From Aphelocoma coerulescens (taxonomy: Eukaryota; Chordata; Aves; Passeriformes; Corvidae), in contig NC_091013.1 in the NCBI RefSeq assembly GCF_041296385.1, positions 35,864,475 through 35,928,474 of the forward strand: DNA of 64,000 bases, written 5' to 3'. Both the position numbers and the translations under genes were made by a program. Each line of letters starts with the position of its first letter. Position 1 is the first letter of the stretch. Under the pieces are notes generated by a model. The model made no database searches, was not told where the DNA came from, and saw nothing but the letters and a program-made list of their open reading frames with translations. This document shows, in pieces, positions 48,541 to 61,976 of the stretch.

Positions 48541-50357
48541 AATAGGAGTACTATTTTGAAAGAGATCAGAATAAATCCTGTATTATAGTTTTCTGCTATT
48601 AAAGAAATCTGTATTAAGAGTTTTCAGAGATATCCCTCTGAAACAGCACACATTCCCTTCAAGAACACTTAATTAGCTCTTTCAGCCATTAACTACAGCT
48701 TATACGGTAACAAATCCTGGCAAGTTCTGCCTCACAAATGGATCCAAAAAGTAGTCATTTCTGGATACTCCACTCCTGTGGCTATATAACTTACATCTTA
48801 TTATTTTAACTTCTGTAAGCTCTTGAATACCTTGCAAGTAAAGGATGTGTTATACAAACAGTTAAAGCCTTATTTGTTAAATTACCTTATTAAAAGGAAA
48901 ACAAAAAATTCTATGAGGTTTTTCTGAAGCAAAAAGGGTAATCTTTTCTCTTTGCCTCAAAACTGCTGAGGATAATACAAATGTCTCTGCACATTTTAGA
49001 TATGCCATCCTCGATTTATTCCTTGCAATATTTTATTTCTCTAGATATCTAGACAATTTGGGTCCAAATGCACACTATACAAAGTAAACCTACAGCTGAC
49101 TTGCAGCCATTGTCACTTTTTATATGGTTATTACAGTGCTTTCAAAGAGAAAAGGAAGTGACACAAAGGAAAAGCAATTATTATAGGTGTCTTTCAAAGT
49201 ATGCAGCAGAGCCAGCTAGAAAATAATTTTAAAAACATATAAAATATAAAAAGACAACCTAGGATTTATATGCGACAGCAGCTAAATGCCAGCCTTCTCC
49301 CCTTCACCCCCTCCCCCCCCATGATGTTACAGCAATTGCTTCTTACTGCTCAGGGAAAAAGGAGCTCTGTCATACAGCTGAAGCCCACTTCTCTTACAGT
49401 CTCACTGGCTTTGCTACCCAGCAACATGGACAACTGCATTTCTCCACCTCTTTGACACTATGCAACTTAAGAGATTTTGCACAGATGGGCTAAAAATGCA
49501 TTTGTATGGTAACAAAATAAACACGGAGCCCTGGCCCTTCATGTGGGAGTGGCCGCTCTGCTGCTGCTACAGTCTGGAGACCTTCAAGGGAGAGCACAGG
49601 ACAAGGATTCAAGTATTTTCAAATCATAATGTTATTTCTTCGCAGCCGTATGTAATTGCTACACTGTCCCTGAATCCTGGAGGACAGGCAGGAAAGGGTT
49701 CTCTGCCTGACCTTTCCCGTTGAATTTTTGTAAATAATTAGCCCATACCAGACATTAAGTGTAATTCAAACCAGCTGTAGAACTTCCTTTCTATCTGTCT
49801 TCAAGCAGCACAATCCGTTCCTTAGTTACTTGTCAAAGCTAGCGGCAACATCTCTCTGAACTTGGTACGTGAACATACTTACATTTCTGTCAGCCACCTT
49901 GCAGCTTTGCATTATTCAGCTCATTGCTTCAGATTATTAAGTACGTATCTCCAGTTGGGAGTGAAACCATGTTCTTTAATACAGTAAAACCAAGTCTGCT
50001 CTTAAGCTGCACTGCCTTTCAGAGAAAAAAATTGCTGTTTTTCCAAGCCGTACAAGAGTTACTCTGCCCCCATCCAAGCTGAAGCATAACAAATTAGTCA
50101 CATCAATGTTTTCAAAACAGATCCAGAAAATAATCAGTGTATCTTCCTTATCTACTTACAGAGACAGAACTCCGTACAAAGTCTAAAATGAAGACCCTGA
50201 ATAGGTTCCAACAAGAGATTTAAAGCTCAGGCATGTTCAATATCTTTACAGCAAATAATTTTTGCTAAGACAGTGTTTCAGCATTTTCTCAAAACCTTAT
50301 CTACTTTGTCTTTTTAACCTTTTTAACAGACAGCAAGCCTTTGGTCTAGGTTTCATT

Positions 50358-51041
50358 TCATAGAGTCATAGAACGGCCTGTGTTGGAAGGGACCTTGTTC
50401 CAACACCCCTGTTGTAGGTATGGGCATCTTCTACTAGATTAAGTTGCTGAGAGCTCCATCCAGCCTGGCCTTGAACACATCCAGGGATGAGGCATCCACA
50501 ACTTCTCTGGGCAACCTTTCCAGTGCCTCACCACCTTCACAGTAAAGGACTCCCTCCAAATATCTAATCTATACCTACTCTCTTTCAATTCTAAGCCTTT
50601 CCCTCTTGTGCTGTCACTCATGACTTTGTAAGAAGCCTCTCCATCTGTCTTGTAGCCTCCCTCAGGTACTGTAAAGATGCAATTAGGTCACCCCAAAGCC
50701 TTTTCTTTTCCAGGCTGGACAAGCCCAATTCTCTTAACTTTTTCTCATAGAAGAGGTGCTCCATCCCTCTAATAAGTTTGATGACCCTCCTCTAGACTCC
50801 CTCCAACAGTTTAATGTCCTTTCTGTGCTGAAGAATCAAGAGCGGGATGCAGCACTACAGCTGGGGTCTCACCAGAGCAGAGTAGAGGAGCAGAATCCCC
50901 TCCCTTGCCCTGCTGGCCATGCTGCTTTGGATGCAGCCCAGGATATGTTTGGCTTTCTGGGGTGCAAACTCGCATTACCAGGCCATTTCCAGCCTATCAT
51001 CCACCAGCCCCCTCAACTCCTTCTCAGCAGGGCTGCTCCAA
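50358..51041 (-). mobile_element. CR1 LINE fragment
   Basis: Begins catagagtcatagaacggcc, the reverse complement of the CR1 3' end. It continues through 'ggaagggaccttg' and ORF2-derived 'gatgcagcactacagctggg' to about 51.04 kb. It is inserted on the minus strand with a decayed frame. Confidence 0.92.
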
Positions 51042-54000
51042 TTTTAGTTTAGATGTTCATATGCCCTCATGAATGTTTACTATGATTTAATCAGTACTTG
51101 CAAATTCAGACAAAAATTCAAATACGGTGTTTTGCCTGATATGAAGGCCTATACCTGTCTACTAAGCAAATGAATATAACATCATGAGACATTCCAGGAC
51201 ACACTTTATGTTGCACTTTGTAGCCCAGCTGCTTATCAATTTTCAAGTAAGAAAAAGCAAATGCAAGACTTATGTTCTCCAGAATAGCACAGTGCAAGTA
51301 AGTTTTAGTGATATAATTCACAAGACAGCAACCTGTCAAAAATTAGAAGTATGTTTTTTATTTTTTTTATTCCAAATTAATAGGTATCTTGAACAGTGTC
51401 CAAATGTACCACACATACACCCCACACCCACAGGCCCGTTTCCTAGGTACTGGGTTAAAAATGAACTATAAGCCTTGCAGTAATTCAGGAGAGGACACAA
51501 ATTTTGCAGCCTTAGAAAAGACAGCAGTAAGCCCTTATTTTCTGGGTATTTCATATTAACCATGCTGAATGGGAGCAGAAGTGATATAAGCTTAGTAATG
51601 CATTTCTCTGTAAGAAAGTAGAAATTGCTTCAGACTGAGTATCCCACTCCGGCTATATGAATTAACTATAAATCTGAGTGGCATTATCGGATTTAAAATT
51701 GACATTTCAAATATTGCCAGCATAGGTGGTAAAACTAGTCAGAAACACTTCAAAATACTTCCTAATGGAATAGGAATTTAGACCATCTCTCAGACCCCCA
51801 GACAACAGAAATTTTGAAATGCAAAATGTGTTAGAAAGTGATGGAAAGCTACCACATACCAGTTTTACTTACTAACACTTCCTGAAAGTAAGGATACATG
51901 ACAAAGCTTAGAAATATATTTGTAATATGCTTTTTCCTCTGCTGTAATAGCTTTCCACAAATGGCACATCTGACAGTGCAGATGTCTAGCCCATGTGCTC
52001 TGGCTTTAGTAAGTGACTGAAAACAATACCTTGGGGTTGATCTGTTACCATGCAAACAAAACTACCCCTTCACAGATGCGGAAGACAGGCCACAAACTAG
52101 AACAAGACATTAACAGCACTTTTAATGTATCAATTTATTGCATATGTCAGTACATAAAAATAGAAAAGTGTTTTTTGTAAAATTAACTTTATTGTAAAAA
52201 CCAACTAGAATGATAATGTAAACTTTGCCACAATTAGCACATATACAATAACATTTATGCTTTGTCTACAAAACTTAAGAATACTTTATAAGACAATTTT
52301 GCCTTAACTATATATTAAAGAAAAATCAAATAAAAAGCTTGCATCTCATAATCAGTGACTGTTTCTGAATTCAAAACACAAGTGTTATTTAGAACTTCAA
52401 TATGCTATGTCTATTTACATTTCTGCGGGGTTCTACTCTAAATTATACAAGCAGGATGGCATTGCAAATTATACCTAATGGGATACATCAGGCTGATCCC
52501 ACTACATGCAAGAGGCACTGATTAAATATTTGGCAGGAGTGCCCCTAGCAAAATCACCTGTCATTAACAAAAATAAAAATGTATTTTCCAATAATTGAAT
52601 TATGAAATACAAATGGAGGTACGTCTGCATCTTTTTGCTAACAGAAAAGACCCTACCTTGGACTCTCAATTCAGTCTTGCATTCTTCACTGTGAACATCC
52701 AACGTGACCCAAATTATTAGCTTAGAGATGCTGATATGCATATTTTGTATAAATAGTTAATCCTTCTGCCCTTCAGCTGAGAGATTGTCCATAGCCTACC
52801 AAATGCATTTGTGCTCTATTTCTAATTTTACCTGAGAAATGGAGATGAGGGCTGCTAAACCAGTTAATGTTTCTCCAGAAGAAAGCACAGCTTACCTCTC
52901 TGCACTTCACAGTTCAGAAACAAATCCTGGGAATGTAAACTTGGGTTAGTAGGAAGCCTCAAGTATTTCCACTAATTAAAACCATACACATGTGTGCACA
53001 CACACGGTCTTGTGCTTCCTTACAAGGAACTCTACAGCTGTTCAACTCCTGACCCCCCTCTCCTGGAACTTTGTTTTTAGTTTTGTTTTTTTTTTTTTTT
53101 TTAATTAAATTTCCTCTTACAAAAAGAGGAAATTCCTTTAACGAGCATATTTAAACTAAGAGGCTTTCTTACAAACCTGTGAAAAGAACTCCTTCCCAAA
53201 CTAGAAATTTATAAGTACAGGACAAATACTTGGGAAACATCTATACACAAATGGATAACTGTTATGGGAAAACATATAATGTATTAAATAAAACAAATGC
53301 AACAGTATCATAACACACCTTTTGGCAATTTAAAGTTGTTATTATTACTATGTTGCTTGCAGTTCAGTTTTTAGCAGCAGATAACTGTGGTTTCCACCAC
53401 ACAGTCCATAAAATAAAAACAAGTCTCAACTTGTCAGAAGAGGTTTCTGCCCCCTCCACCCTCCCTCCCTTAAAGAACTGTATGCAGAGCAGTGGAATAT
53501 TTGCATAAAAAATCACTTCCCTCCTATTTTCCTTCAGTGGATCTCATAACCAATGCAATGAAAAACAGCATGGATAACCATTCACAAGTGTATGTGGCCA
53601 ACCCATTAAGGGAGAAGTAAATCTGTGCAGATGTGGAAGGTGGAAGAAACCATCTAAGTGTAAAGGATGCATATATGACAATTGTGTCAACTCATACCCA
53701 GTATCTGCAAAATCAAAGTTTCATATTTATGTCCTGCAGACAATATAGTGAAAATATATGGCTTGATAATGGAAGTATTTAGATACAGCCCACTTTGAAG
53801 AGTTTCAGATTGCCATAATCTAACACCACACATTTGACTTTGTCCTAGCAACTGTGTGCTCAAATAGGAATACTTCATTTGTATGCAAGTACCGCAGAAT
53901 ACTAGGGGTATTCTGGGGTTCAGAGTTTTGTTTTGATTGGTGGAAAGAGAGGTTAAATGCCATATTACTTTAGAAATTGATGCTTTGTGAAACTCCCCCC

Positions 54001-54980
54001 CAATGGTATTTAATGGCAAGATATGACAACTTTTGAAACAATTACTTTCTCTTCATTCTGTCTCCAACAATTAATCTATTCTATTGGCTTTATCAACTGA
54101 TTTTTAGAAAAGCAGTATTTGACTGCTAATTTTCCTTCTCTCCTTCCACCTCTATTTTAAAGCAATGTAAAGTAGATGAAACAATCTATGCAAGCAGCTC
54201 ACATCTCACTGTAGAATACATCAGGGAAAAGCAATACTATGTCTATCGACTCCTTTCTGCTATACAAACACTGCCTCATCTCCCAACCCCCAGCCAAACT
54301 TCTCCACCATACCTTGCCCATGTGCCCCCCTCACCAAGGAAAAAAAAAAAAATACCACCACTGTAAGGCTGAAAAAATAGTTTTGGTTTCACTCAGATTC
54401 AAAACTATGCTCTATGTTTTTAGGTCTATAGATCCACAAAGATGTATAGTTTTTTCAATCAACTCTACGAAAATCTTAATAATAGGATCACAAAAGATAC
54501 TTACCAGAGAAAGAAGCAACTTCTGGTCTGTATATGTTTATTTAAAAATTAAAAAAAAAAAAAGACGTATGAAAAGATGTATCATCCTATCTACAAACTG
54601 CTGACAACTATTACCCATGTGTATGTAAGAACTATAATTCCATTAGGAGGCATAATCATTAAGGCACCAGTTCAGGAAAGCAGTTTTATTCAACCAGAAA
54701 ACTTAAGCACAAGCTTAAAATATGACTGTCCCTCAGGAAACAGATTTTAAGTGTGTGCTGAGATGCTTTTCTGAATCAGGACAACATGGCAGAAAAGTTT
54801 ATTTAAAATTTTGAATCCAAAGGGCAACTTTACAGATTGTGTGGATGATTTTCCAATTTGTTCTTTCCATTAAAAAAAAATATTTAGAAGAGGCAAACTC
54901 AGCTGCAGCGGATGAGAAATTAAACCTGCAGAAGAGATTTGAACAGCTCCCAAACGCCATTAGAGACTGAGCTAACAGCA
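51042..54980. other. Non-coding DNA; part may be the distal 3' UTR of ABHD13
   Basis: Repeat-poor AT-rich DNA without reading frames of note. Several AATAAA hexamers on the minus strand (for example near 52.13 and 52.19 kb) could terminate a long ABHD13 3' UTR, since ABHD13 transcripts in other vertebrates have long 3' UTRs. A T-run lies at about 53.08-53.10 kb. Confidence 0.3.
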
Positions 54981-54987
54981 CATCTTT

Positions 54988-55825
54988 GATCACAGAGTCA
55001 TCAAGGCTGGAAGAGACCTTCAAGGTCATCTAGTATAATCATCAACCTAACACCACCATAATCACCCCTAAGCCAAATCCCCAAGTGCCACATCCAGATG
55101 TCTCTTGAATGATTCCAGAGATGGTGATCCCACTACCTACCGCCCTGGGCAACTAAGTCCAATGCCTAACCACTCCTTCAGTGAAATTTGTTTTATAATA
55201 TATAATTTGAACCTTCCTTGATGCAAGACCATTTCATTTCCTCTCATCCTTGCACTTGAAACATGGCAGAAGAAGCCAGCCCTCACTTTGCTACAGCCTC
55301 CTTTCAAGTGGTTGTTGAGAGTGATAAGGTCTCCCCTGAGCCACCTTTTCTTCAGACTAAACACCACCAGATCCCTCAGCTGCTCCTCACAGGACTTGTG
55401 CTCCAGACCCTTCCCAGCTCCACTGCCCATCTCTGGACTCGCTCCAGCACCCCAATATCTTTCTTGTAGTGAGGGGCGCAGAACTGAGCACAGGATTTGA
55501 GATGTGGCCTCACCGGTGCCACATATAGGGGGACAATCACTGCCCTGGTCCTGCTGGCCACACAACTGCAGATACAGGCCAAAATGCCATTGGCCTTCTT
55601 GGCCACTTGGACATACTGCTGGCTTACATCCAGCTGGCTGTTGACCAGCACCTCCAAGTCTCTTTTCTGCTGACCAGCTCTCAAGCCACTCTTCCCCCAG
55701 CCTGTAGTACTGCATGGGGTTGTTGTGAGCCAAGCGCAGGACCCGGCCTTGGGCCTTGCTGAACCTCATGCAGCTGGCCTTGGCTCATTGCTCCAGCCAG
55801 TCAGTACCTGCAGAGCCTTCCTACC
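54988..55825 (-). mobile_element. CR1 LINE fragment, ORF2 C-terminus
   Basis: Starts cacagagtcatcaaggctgg and 'agagaccttcaaggtcatct', the reversed CR1 3' end of a different subfamily from the 13.2-kb copy. It extends over 800 bp into ORF2, where the minus frames still read typical CR1 text such as [15 protein letters not shown] and [16 protein letters not shown]. Frameshifts separate these pieces. Confidence 0.92.
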
Positions 55826-56881
55826 CTCAAGGATATGGCCACCTAGGACTTCTGCTCATTTTCATTATCCTTACTGTAACAACTGTACACATTAATCTCT
55901 AATCATGTGATCACTAGTAATTATTTGAATTTGTTTCTTTAGGAGGTATAAATAAAGGGCACAAACATTTAACTACACCAGTAGAAGTCTGAACACAAAA
56001 ACCTACTTTTACCTTGTATGACCACTCATTTTGCCTTGAGAAACACCACCTCAAATGCACAAGCAGACTAATAATAACAAATAGTTTGCCTGTATATTAC
56101 AGAGGAGAGCTTGAGGCAGAAAGGAGCTTAGATTGCACTGATCTCTTTTTGAAAGTTATTTCTATTTTCTATGGAAAAATTGCCTGGGTAAGATCCTGAA
56201 GTCACGATGTTAGGCACATACAACCTTCTGTGCACATTATAATAAAAACAGTAAATGAAAACAAGGCAAGTATCTTTTCATCTTCAGCTGCAGTTTGACA
56301 TATGTAATTTTGCATAACCATAAAAACCAGTAATAACCCAGGATAGTATACCTACAAGTATACTCTATCATTTGTTATTTTATATTATTTAGCACATTAA
56401 AGATTTCCCACTTTGCATAATATAAAATTTCAAGAAATAAAACACTAATCTCATGCATGGCACACTTTAAATAAACTCTAAGAGAAGCAACAAATCATTG
56501 TGCTAACCATGGCTGTCCAAAAAGCTCACACGTACAGCAGTGAATACTGAAGAGCCTCCCGTTGTTCTAAATACATTCTGTACTACTTTTGTAGCAAGTT
56601 TCTTTAATAGCATCTGTTGTACATATCAAACAAATGGAATATATGGACAGAGATACCAAAAAAGTATGAGAAAGACATAAAATGGTTCATTTACAATGCT
56701 GCAAATGTAAAAGTTATCTGGAACACCTTAATAAAATATCAGACCTTTCCAAGTTTAATTTCACTCTTTAGGCAAGTACAGACATGACATACATTTAAAA
56801 ACAGACATTCTTTTACCACTTATCACAAATCAAGGTACAGTGCAGGTACTTGCCCCACCCCACCCCAAAGAAGAATATCAA

Positions 56882-57895
56882 CTATATTATTGTTACGTTA
56901 GATGATGTTTTCGCCATTTCTTCAGGGGAGTGACTCTTTATTACTTCTTTGATGAACTGTTCAAGTGCAGTGAAATAACCCTGGCACTGCCAAGTGTCAT
57001 TGTGAGTTCCATCAGGAAATATCGCCAATCTCTTAGTCCGAGCTGGGGACAATTCATAAAGTTGCTTCATCATAACTGGTGGAATTAACTGGTCAGACAA
57101 CCCAGAGATGAAGAGAGAAGGCATTCTGCACTGAGAGATTTTTCTGTAGGATAGAAATTTATTTTTGTAGCACCATAACGGAAGATACCTCATCGGAAAG
57201 AAAGAGAACAAAGTGCTGGCCATGTATGGGATGCTAAGAAAGGTGTTCTCCACCACAATGGCAGAAATCCTATGGGAGTTTTCAGAAGCTAAGTGAATAG
57301 CTACTGCTCCCCCCAAGGAACGGCCAAAAAGAAAAATTTTTGTTTTATCAAGATCAGACCGAGTCATCACATAGTCTAAGACAGCCTCAGAATCTAAGTA
57401 CAAGCCTTCTTCGCTTGCTTCTCCTTCGCTTTTTCCATACCCTCTATAATCAACCAGAATTAAGTTTACTTTCAGGTTTACCAGCATTAACAAAGCATTT
57501 GGCAACCTGTGGCCAATGTTGCCTGCATTCCCGTGAAAGTAAATGATGGTTGGAGAATACGCTGCATTGTCCCCAGTGTATCTCAGCAGAATAAGATTGA
57601 GAAGAACTCCATCTTTGGTTTTGATGAAGATGTTTTCATGTGGTATACCAGTAGGCATCGGAACATAAAGGCGTGATGAAGAGGGCTGTTCAGGGAAGTA
57701 AAGCAGAACATCCTGGAATTTATATAATATACCTGCTATTGATACAAATATTAATATAAGTAGTATAATGCCTCCGTACAAGTGAAAAGTCACTATCAAG
57801 GGCAAAAGACAAATACGGCAGAGACTCCAAGACCAGGAAGCCAAAGCTAGTAGCCATCTTTTAACAAAGGTCCAAAGCATCCATGATTTTTCCAT
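56882..57895 (-). CDS. ABHD13: ABHD13, alpha/beta-hydrolase domain protein 13, 337 residues
   Basis: Membrane-anchored serine hydrolase of the ABHD12/13/17-related group; mammalian ABHD13 has been linked to protein depalmitoylation-type activity, but its role is not firmly settled. The whole coding sequence is in one exon. It starts [14 protein letters not shown]. Residues about 35-57 form one membrane segment ([20 protein letters not shown]). The oxyanion motif HGNAGN is at 121-126, GRSLGG holds nucleophile Ser193, and the acid Asp268 (SGLSDQL) and His298 (DGTHND) complete the triad. The end is [11 protein letters not shown]. Length equals human ABHD13 and the sequence is nearly identical to it. 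The start ATG at 57895 lies 35 bases after a good acceptor (TTCTTTTGCAG) at 57931; the frame extends upstream only through intron. Confidence 0.97.
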   Translation of the reverse strand: MEKSWMLWTFVKRWLLALASWSWSLCRICLLPLIVTFHLYGGIILLILIFVSIAGILYKFQDVLLYFPEQPSSSRLYVPMPTGIPHENIFIKTKDGVLLNLILLRYTGDNAAYSPTIIYFHGNAGNIGHRLPNALLMLVNLKVNLILVDYRGYGKSEGEASEEGLYLDSEAVLDYVMTRSDLDKTKIFLFGRSLGGAVAIHLASENSHRISAIVVENTFLSIPYMASTLFSFFPMRYLPLWCYKNKFLSYRKISQCRMPSLFISGLSDQLIPPVMMKQLYELSPARTKRLAIFPDGTHNDTWQCQGYFTALEQFIKEVIKSHSPEEMAKTSSNVTII

Positions 57896-57930
57896 TGTAG
57901 AAGTCACTGATCTTTTACTCCAAGTAAATC
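57896..57930 (-). other. ABHD13: ABHD13 5' UTR part of the coding exon
   Basis: From the acceptor TTTTGCAG at 57931-57932 to the start codon. It contains the TGA (57904-57906) that ends the candidate upstream ORF described for the leader exon. Confidence 0.75.
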
Positions 57931-57932
57931 CT

Positions 57933-60900
57933 GCAAAAGAACCCAAATGTATAGATATAAATATAGGGAAAAGAAAAAGAAAGCAATTTAAGCATTTGTA
58001 CTTGCAGGAGATTAATGGCAAGTCAATGTATTGGAGCATTAACATAAAATTTGGTGGCAAACTCCCTTTGAACTTTTGGAAACCATTTGACTGTGTAAAA
58101 CAAGCAGAAAAGCAATCATAAGGGAAAGGCTTTAGAACTCTTCAAAATCCCACTTACAGTGTTTCTGATGGCAAAGTCCATTAACAGCACTAGAAGATTG
58201 GTTGACTGAGACCACAGTAACTTCTGCTTTCCCTCAGACTTTCCTTCTAGCCAAGAGAACAACCATACAGATTGTACTACCAGTTTGTCAAAGCTGCTCA
58301 TGTAAGTAACTCTAGAAGTCAGAGAACACAAACAAAAATAGCCTTTATTTCTAAGTTGCTAAGTAGCACACAGTAAGCCTGTGCACGTCACTCTGCAGCC
58401 ACTGAAGGCTCACCACACATCCCAGCACTGCTATGGGTTAGTGGCTGTCTTTCAGCATCTCAATCAACTGTGGTTACAGAGCAACACCTGAACTGCTCAG
58501 AAGAGAGACTCCTCTATACTATATACCTCTATACTCTATACCCCATTGTAGTTACATTTGTGACAGATTTTTTTGCTATATTTTGATTGCTTCTGATTTA
58601 TAACAATCATTTTCTATTATCAGATCAGTAATCCGCATTAAGTCCTTAGCAGGATGGAAGATTTTATCATCATGCAAGACCACTGAAAACAGTCAGCTAA
58701 CTACATTATTCTCTGGTCATTGAAAAGCACTGTTGAAAATACCAAACATGAAAACAGATTCATGACAAAAACATACAGCATAAAATGAGGAGAGTGATGT
58801 TAATGACAACAGATTAAACCTTCTTTCCAACCAAAAGAGATAGTTATGTCTCCCAGCATCCATACAGGATCTCACAGTATTCACTCCTGGTTCATATGTA
58901 AACAAACAAAAACTGCCAAACCTACACAAAAACTACAGTAAAAGACACAAAGTTATAATCTCCTAAAATGATATAGCACAGCAATAATCTGAATTCAAAC
59001 TCCAAAGGAGTTTGACATGCAGAGATGCATCCAAGCATTTTACACCAACCATAATGGTAGGCTCGAGTGACAGAAGGTGAGCTCTGCAGCTACAGCCTTT
59101 GCATTCCACAGATATGAGCACCCAATCTGACCAGGAAAAACTGCCATCTCTAACTATTTTATAGAAATAAATCAGAAATAAAAATAACTCTGTCACATCT
59201 TAAGATTCATGTATTAACCAAAACCAATGTGATATTAAGCTTTTATATAGTGTATCTATTTCAAATACATAAAACTGGTGAAATGTAGTCTAAAAGAGAA
59301 GTTATCCCAACTTTGTTGTCTTATATTATTTACAAGGTCATGTTTACTATCCACATCCAAGTATGCACAAATATTGTCTATATGAAAATATAATTCTTGT
59401 GATCCGTTCCCCTTAAAAAGAATTCACAATGATTAGGAGACATATAAAGTAGCTACTTCAATTTCTAAGAGAACTTCCTAAAGAAGTTAACAAACATTTC
59501 CTGCATTACATTTCAAGACTATAAGAACATTGATAATGAGACAGTAAAACCATTCTCCTTACCAACACTATTCAACATTTTGCTGACTTTCTTACAAAAT
59601 GAAAGGAACTCTAAAAATGCTTTCTCAGCAAGATATTCACTAGAGTAAGAGACCCACTGTTAAACAAAACTACTAAGAGACAAAGAAGTAATAAAAATCT
59701 CACTTGAAGTGATTAAGTTTTGCAATGGCTATCCCACATACACTAAGGATTATTATTTGGAGACTGATACCCAGAGCTGATTTTATAAGCCATGTTGGTT
59801 TCATGAGAAGTGCACCACTCCCATTTTTATTTCAGCAGGCTAATATTATCAAAATGCTATACTACTGAGATACTACTACTGTGTGATTACTTCTTTTATA
59901 TATATATATATATATATATAGGTGTGTATATATATATAAATACTTTGCTACTGGAGTTGCAAAACCATTACACCCTACAACTAAAATTTAACATACAGCA
60001 AGTAGTTAGCAGGAAGGGCAAACTACACAGCCACAAATGTGTCATCACACTCACTATATATTTAAATAAAGCTGACTACTCTGTAGTACCGAACAATTAC
60101 ATTACTATTTACTACAGTTTTTTTCCCAGCTATGTGAAACTTCACTAGTTCAATCATTTCCAGGCCTTCACATCTTACTGCAAGACTTATTAGCTGGGGA
60201 ACTAAGATAAAATTTCTCCTAGGTTCTTCCCCACCTTACAATACCAATTAAAAGACCACTAGAGCAGAAAAGGATGGTTTCTCAAACAAGTACACAGGCC
60301 TAGAAAAGGCTTGAAACCAAATCAATACAAGCTCATTCTCCATAAAGCTACAGTCCACACTTTCTAGGGAACTCAAAGCAACAGACCTTCCAAACACTAT
60401 CTGGGACAGTAGAAAATTATACAAACAGAACAAAATTTCCACTTGAAGGACAGAAATAAAAAGGGTAAGCTAATTTAGTAATATTCAGTGAGCAGTAAGG
60501 TCAGCACTTCTTGAATTCTGAGACTTGAGACTGTTCAACATACTGCAAGACAACACACACACACACAGAGAATTCTCTTCTTGGTCTTTATTTCCCACTC
60601 CTGGTGCACTGGATGGGAAATTACAAACCTTTCAAGCAGTTTACAATGTAACATCTTATGCTGGAAATACTCTGTCTTGAATTATGTAGAGCATGTGTTG
60701 TATTTCTCTTGCATCTCTAATTTTGTGACTAATAGGGGGCCATAAAAATCTGGAAAAGGCGTGAGAGTGGGAGGACAGTGTACTTTGTTGTACTGATGTG
60801 GTCAACTTAAGAAACAGAGCAGACCCACCACCTTGACAAACCTGATCCTCTCTCTAGACAAGACTGCTTCTGTTCCTAGACTACAAGAACCAGTCATGGA

Positions 60901-61940
60901 CTTGCCCCATAACTGTCTGATGTTCCAGTTATAGCAAGAAGCATTCACCCCTTTAAGTTCTTGGAGGACATTCTTGCTTCAATTAAAAAAATAATAATTT
61001 TTGGAAGAAATAATGTATTAGGGCACTATTGTATTTCAAGTAATTGTTGCAACTTTGAAAGCAACAAGATTTTCCTGTAACAAGGAGTCACATCCCATTT
61101 TACCGCATTCACTGCAATCACTGATTATTTAAACTAAGTTAAAGGCTAGGTAAATAAGCATAAGGGCACTTTGAAAAAAAATTTTCCTCTTGTCCCTCTG
61201 ACAATGTGCATTAAAAAGGCTAACCTTTCAGAATCCTGATAGTTCCTACAAGTATTTATTTGGTGATGCTCATAAGCTTAAACGACCAGCAGAAGACAGT
61301 ACTGAAATACAAAGCTTCACTGTGGAAACCATTGCCACGTAGGAACAGCAATGCAGCCCAACTCAATGTTAAGACCTAATGAAAGTAAGACTTAACCAGA
61401 TGCTGTTGTACCCGTGGCTTAAACTGCCTCAGAACTGTACTGTCTCTCAAAACAGAAAGGAAATTTGGAAGCTGTGAGTTTCAGCTTTGTGTTGGGATAT
61501 ACACCTATGTTGATATAAACACATTTCTCTATTGATGCATCTCCACCGCCAAATCCACAGCCTAGGAACTACTACAGACCTCTGTGTTTTACCAGATGAG
61601 CTACACATCCCAAAATTAGGTAATTACTGAAAATACAAATCACTCACAACAATAAAAAGTTTGAGAAAAAATAAACTCTTTATGATCAATGCGTTTTAAC
61701 AATATTCTGCTTTGCCCTAGTACTATTTTTAAATGGTTAATGCCATTGTCAGCAAAACAAAAAAAAATCACAAAAATTCAAGTGTATATTTAAAGTATCG
61801 GGGAACAATTATTGTTCATTTTGAATGGCAGCTGAAATTACTCCTGTATCTGCCACAGGTTCTGTTGTTTTGTCTTTGTCTGCATTTTTAATATTAAAAA
61901 GTACCATTTTCATACACTAATCATATCATAAAACATTTAC
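57933..61940. other. ABHD13 leader intron
   Basis: AT-rich DNA between the coding exon and the candidate leader exon, with a TA microsatellite at 59896-59940. No other gene or transposon is recognised. Confidence 0.5.
59896..59940. repeat. TA dinucleotide microsatellite
   Basis: About 12 TA units, a short ggtgtg interruption, then about six further TA units. Confidence 0.9.
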
Positions 61941-61976
61941 CTTTAGATGTGATGATTTCCCAGGCTTCATCTCTGC
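61941..61976 (-). other. ABHD13: Candidate 36-bp non-coding leader exon of ABHD13
   Basis: Flanked by a good acceptor (GTTTTTCAG) and donor (AAAG|GTAAAT) on the minus strand. Joined to the exon starting at 57930 it creates an 18-codon upstream ORF beginning at its ATG and ending eight bases before the ABHD13 start codon. No homology proves it; splice signals and position only. Confidence 0.45.

Larger units (their letters stand above)
44330..50350. other. Intergenic DNA between TNFSF13B and ABHD13, part 1
   Basis: Holds the unidentified TNFSF13B promoter just right of 44.33 kb and a purine-rich tract at 45.05-45.17 kb. It also has two overlapping minus-strand open frames at 47.96-48.54 kb that I cannot assign. 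There are no known transposons or RNA genes. Confidence 0.4.

Noticed and set aside
55137..55769. 210-codon minus-strand frame
   Set aside because: It is CR1 ORF2-derived sequence ([12 protein letters not shown], then frame-shifted text), a dead retrotransposon.
57896..58060. ABHD13 frame extending upstream to 58060
   Set aside because: The extension starts with a non-ATG codon and runs through the intron and splice acceptor at 57931. The family start is the ATG at 57895.
60555..60568. Short CA repeat
   Set aside because: Only about six units; too short to list as a microsatellite.
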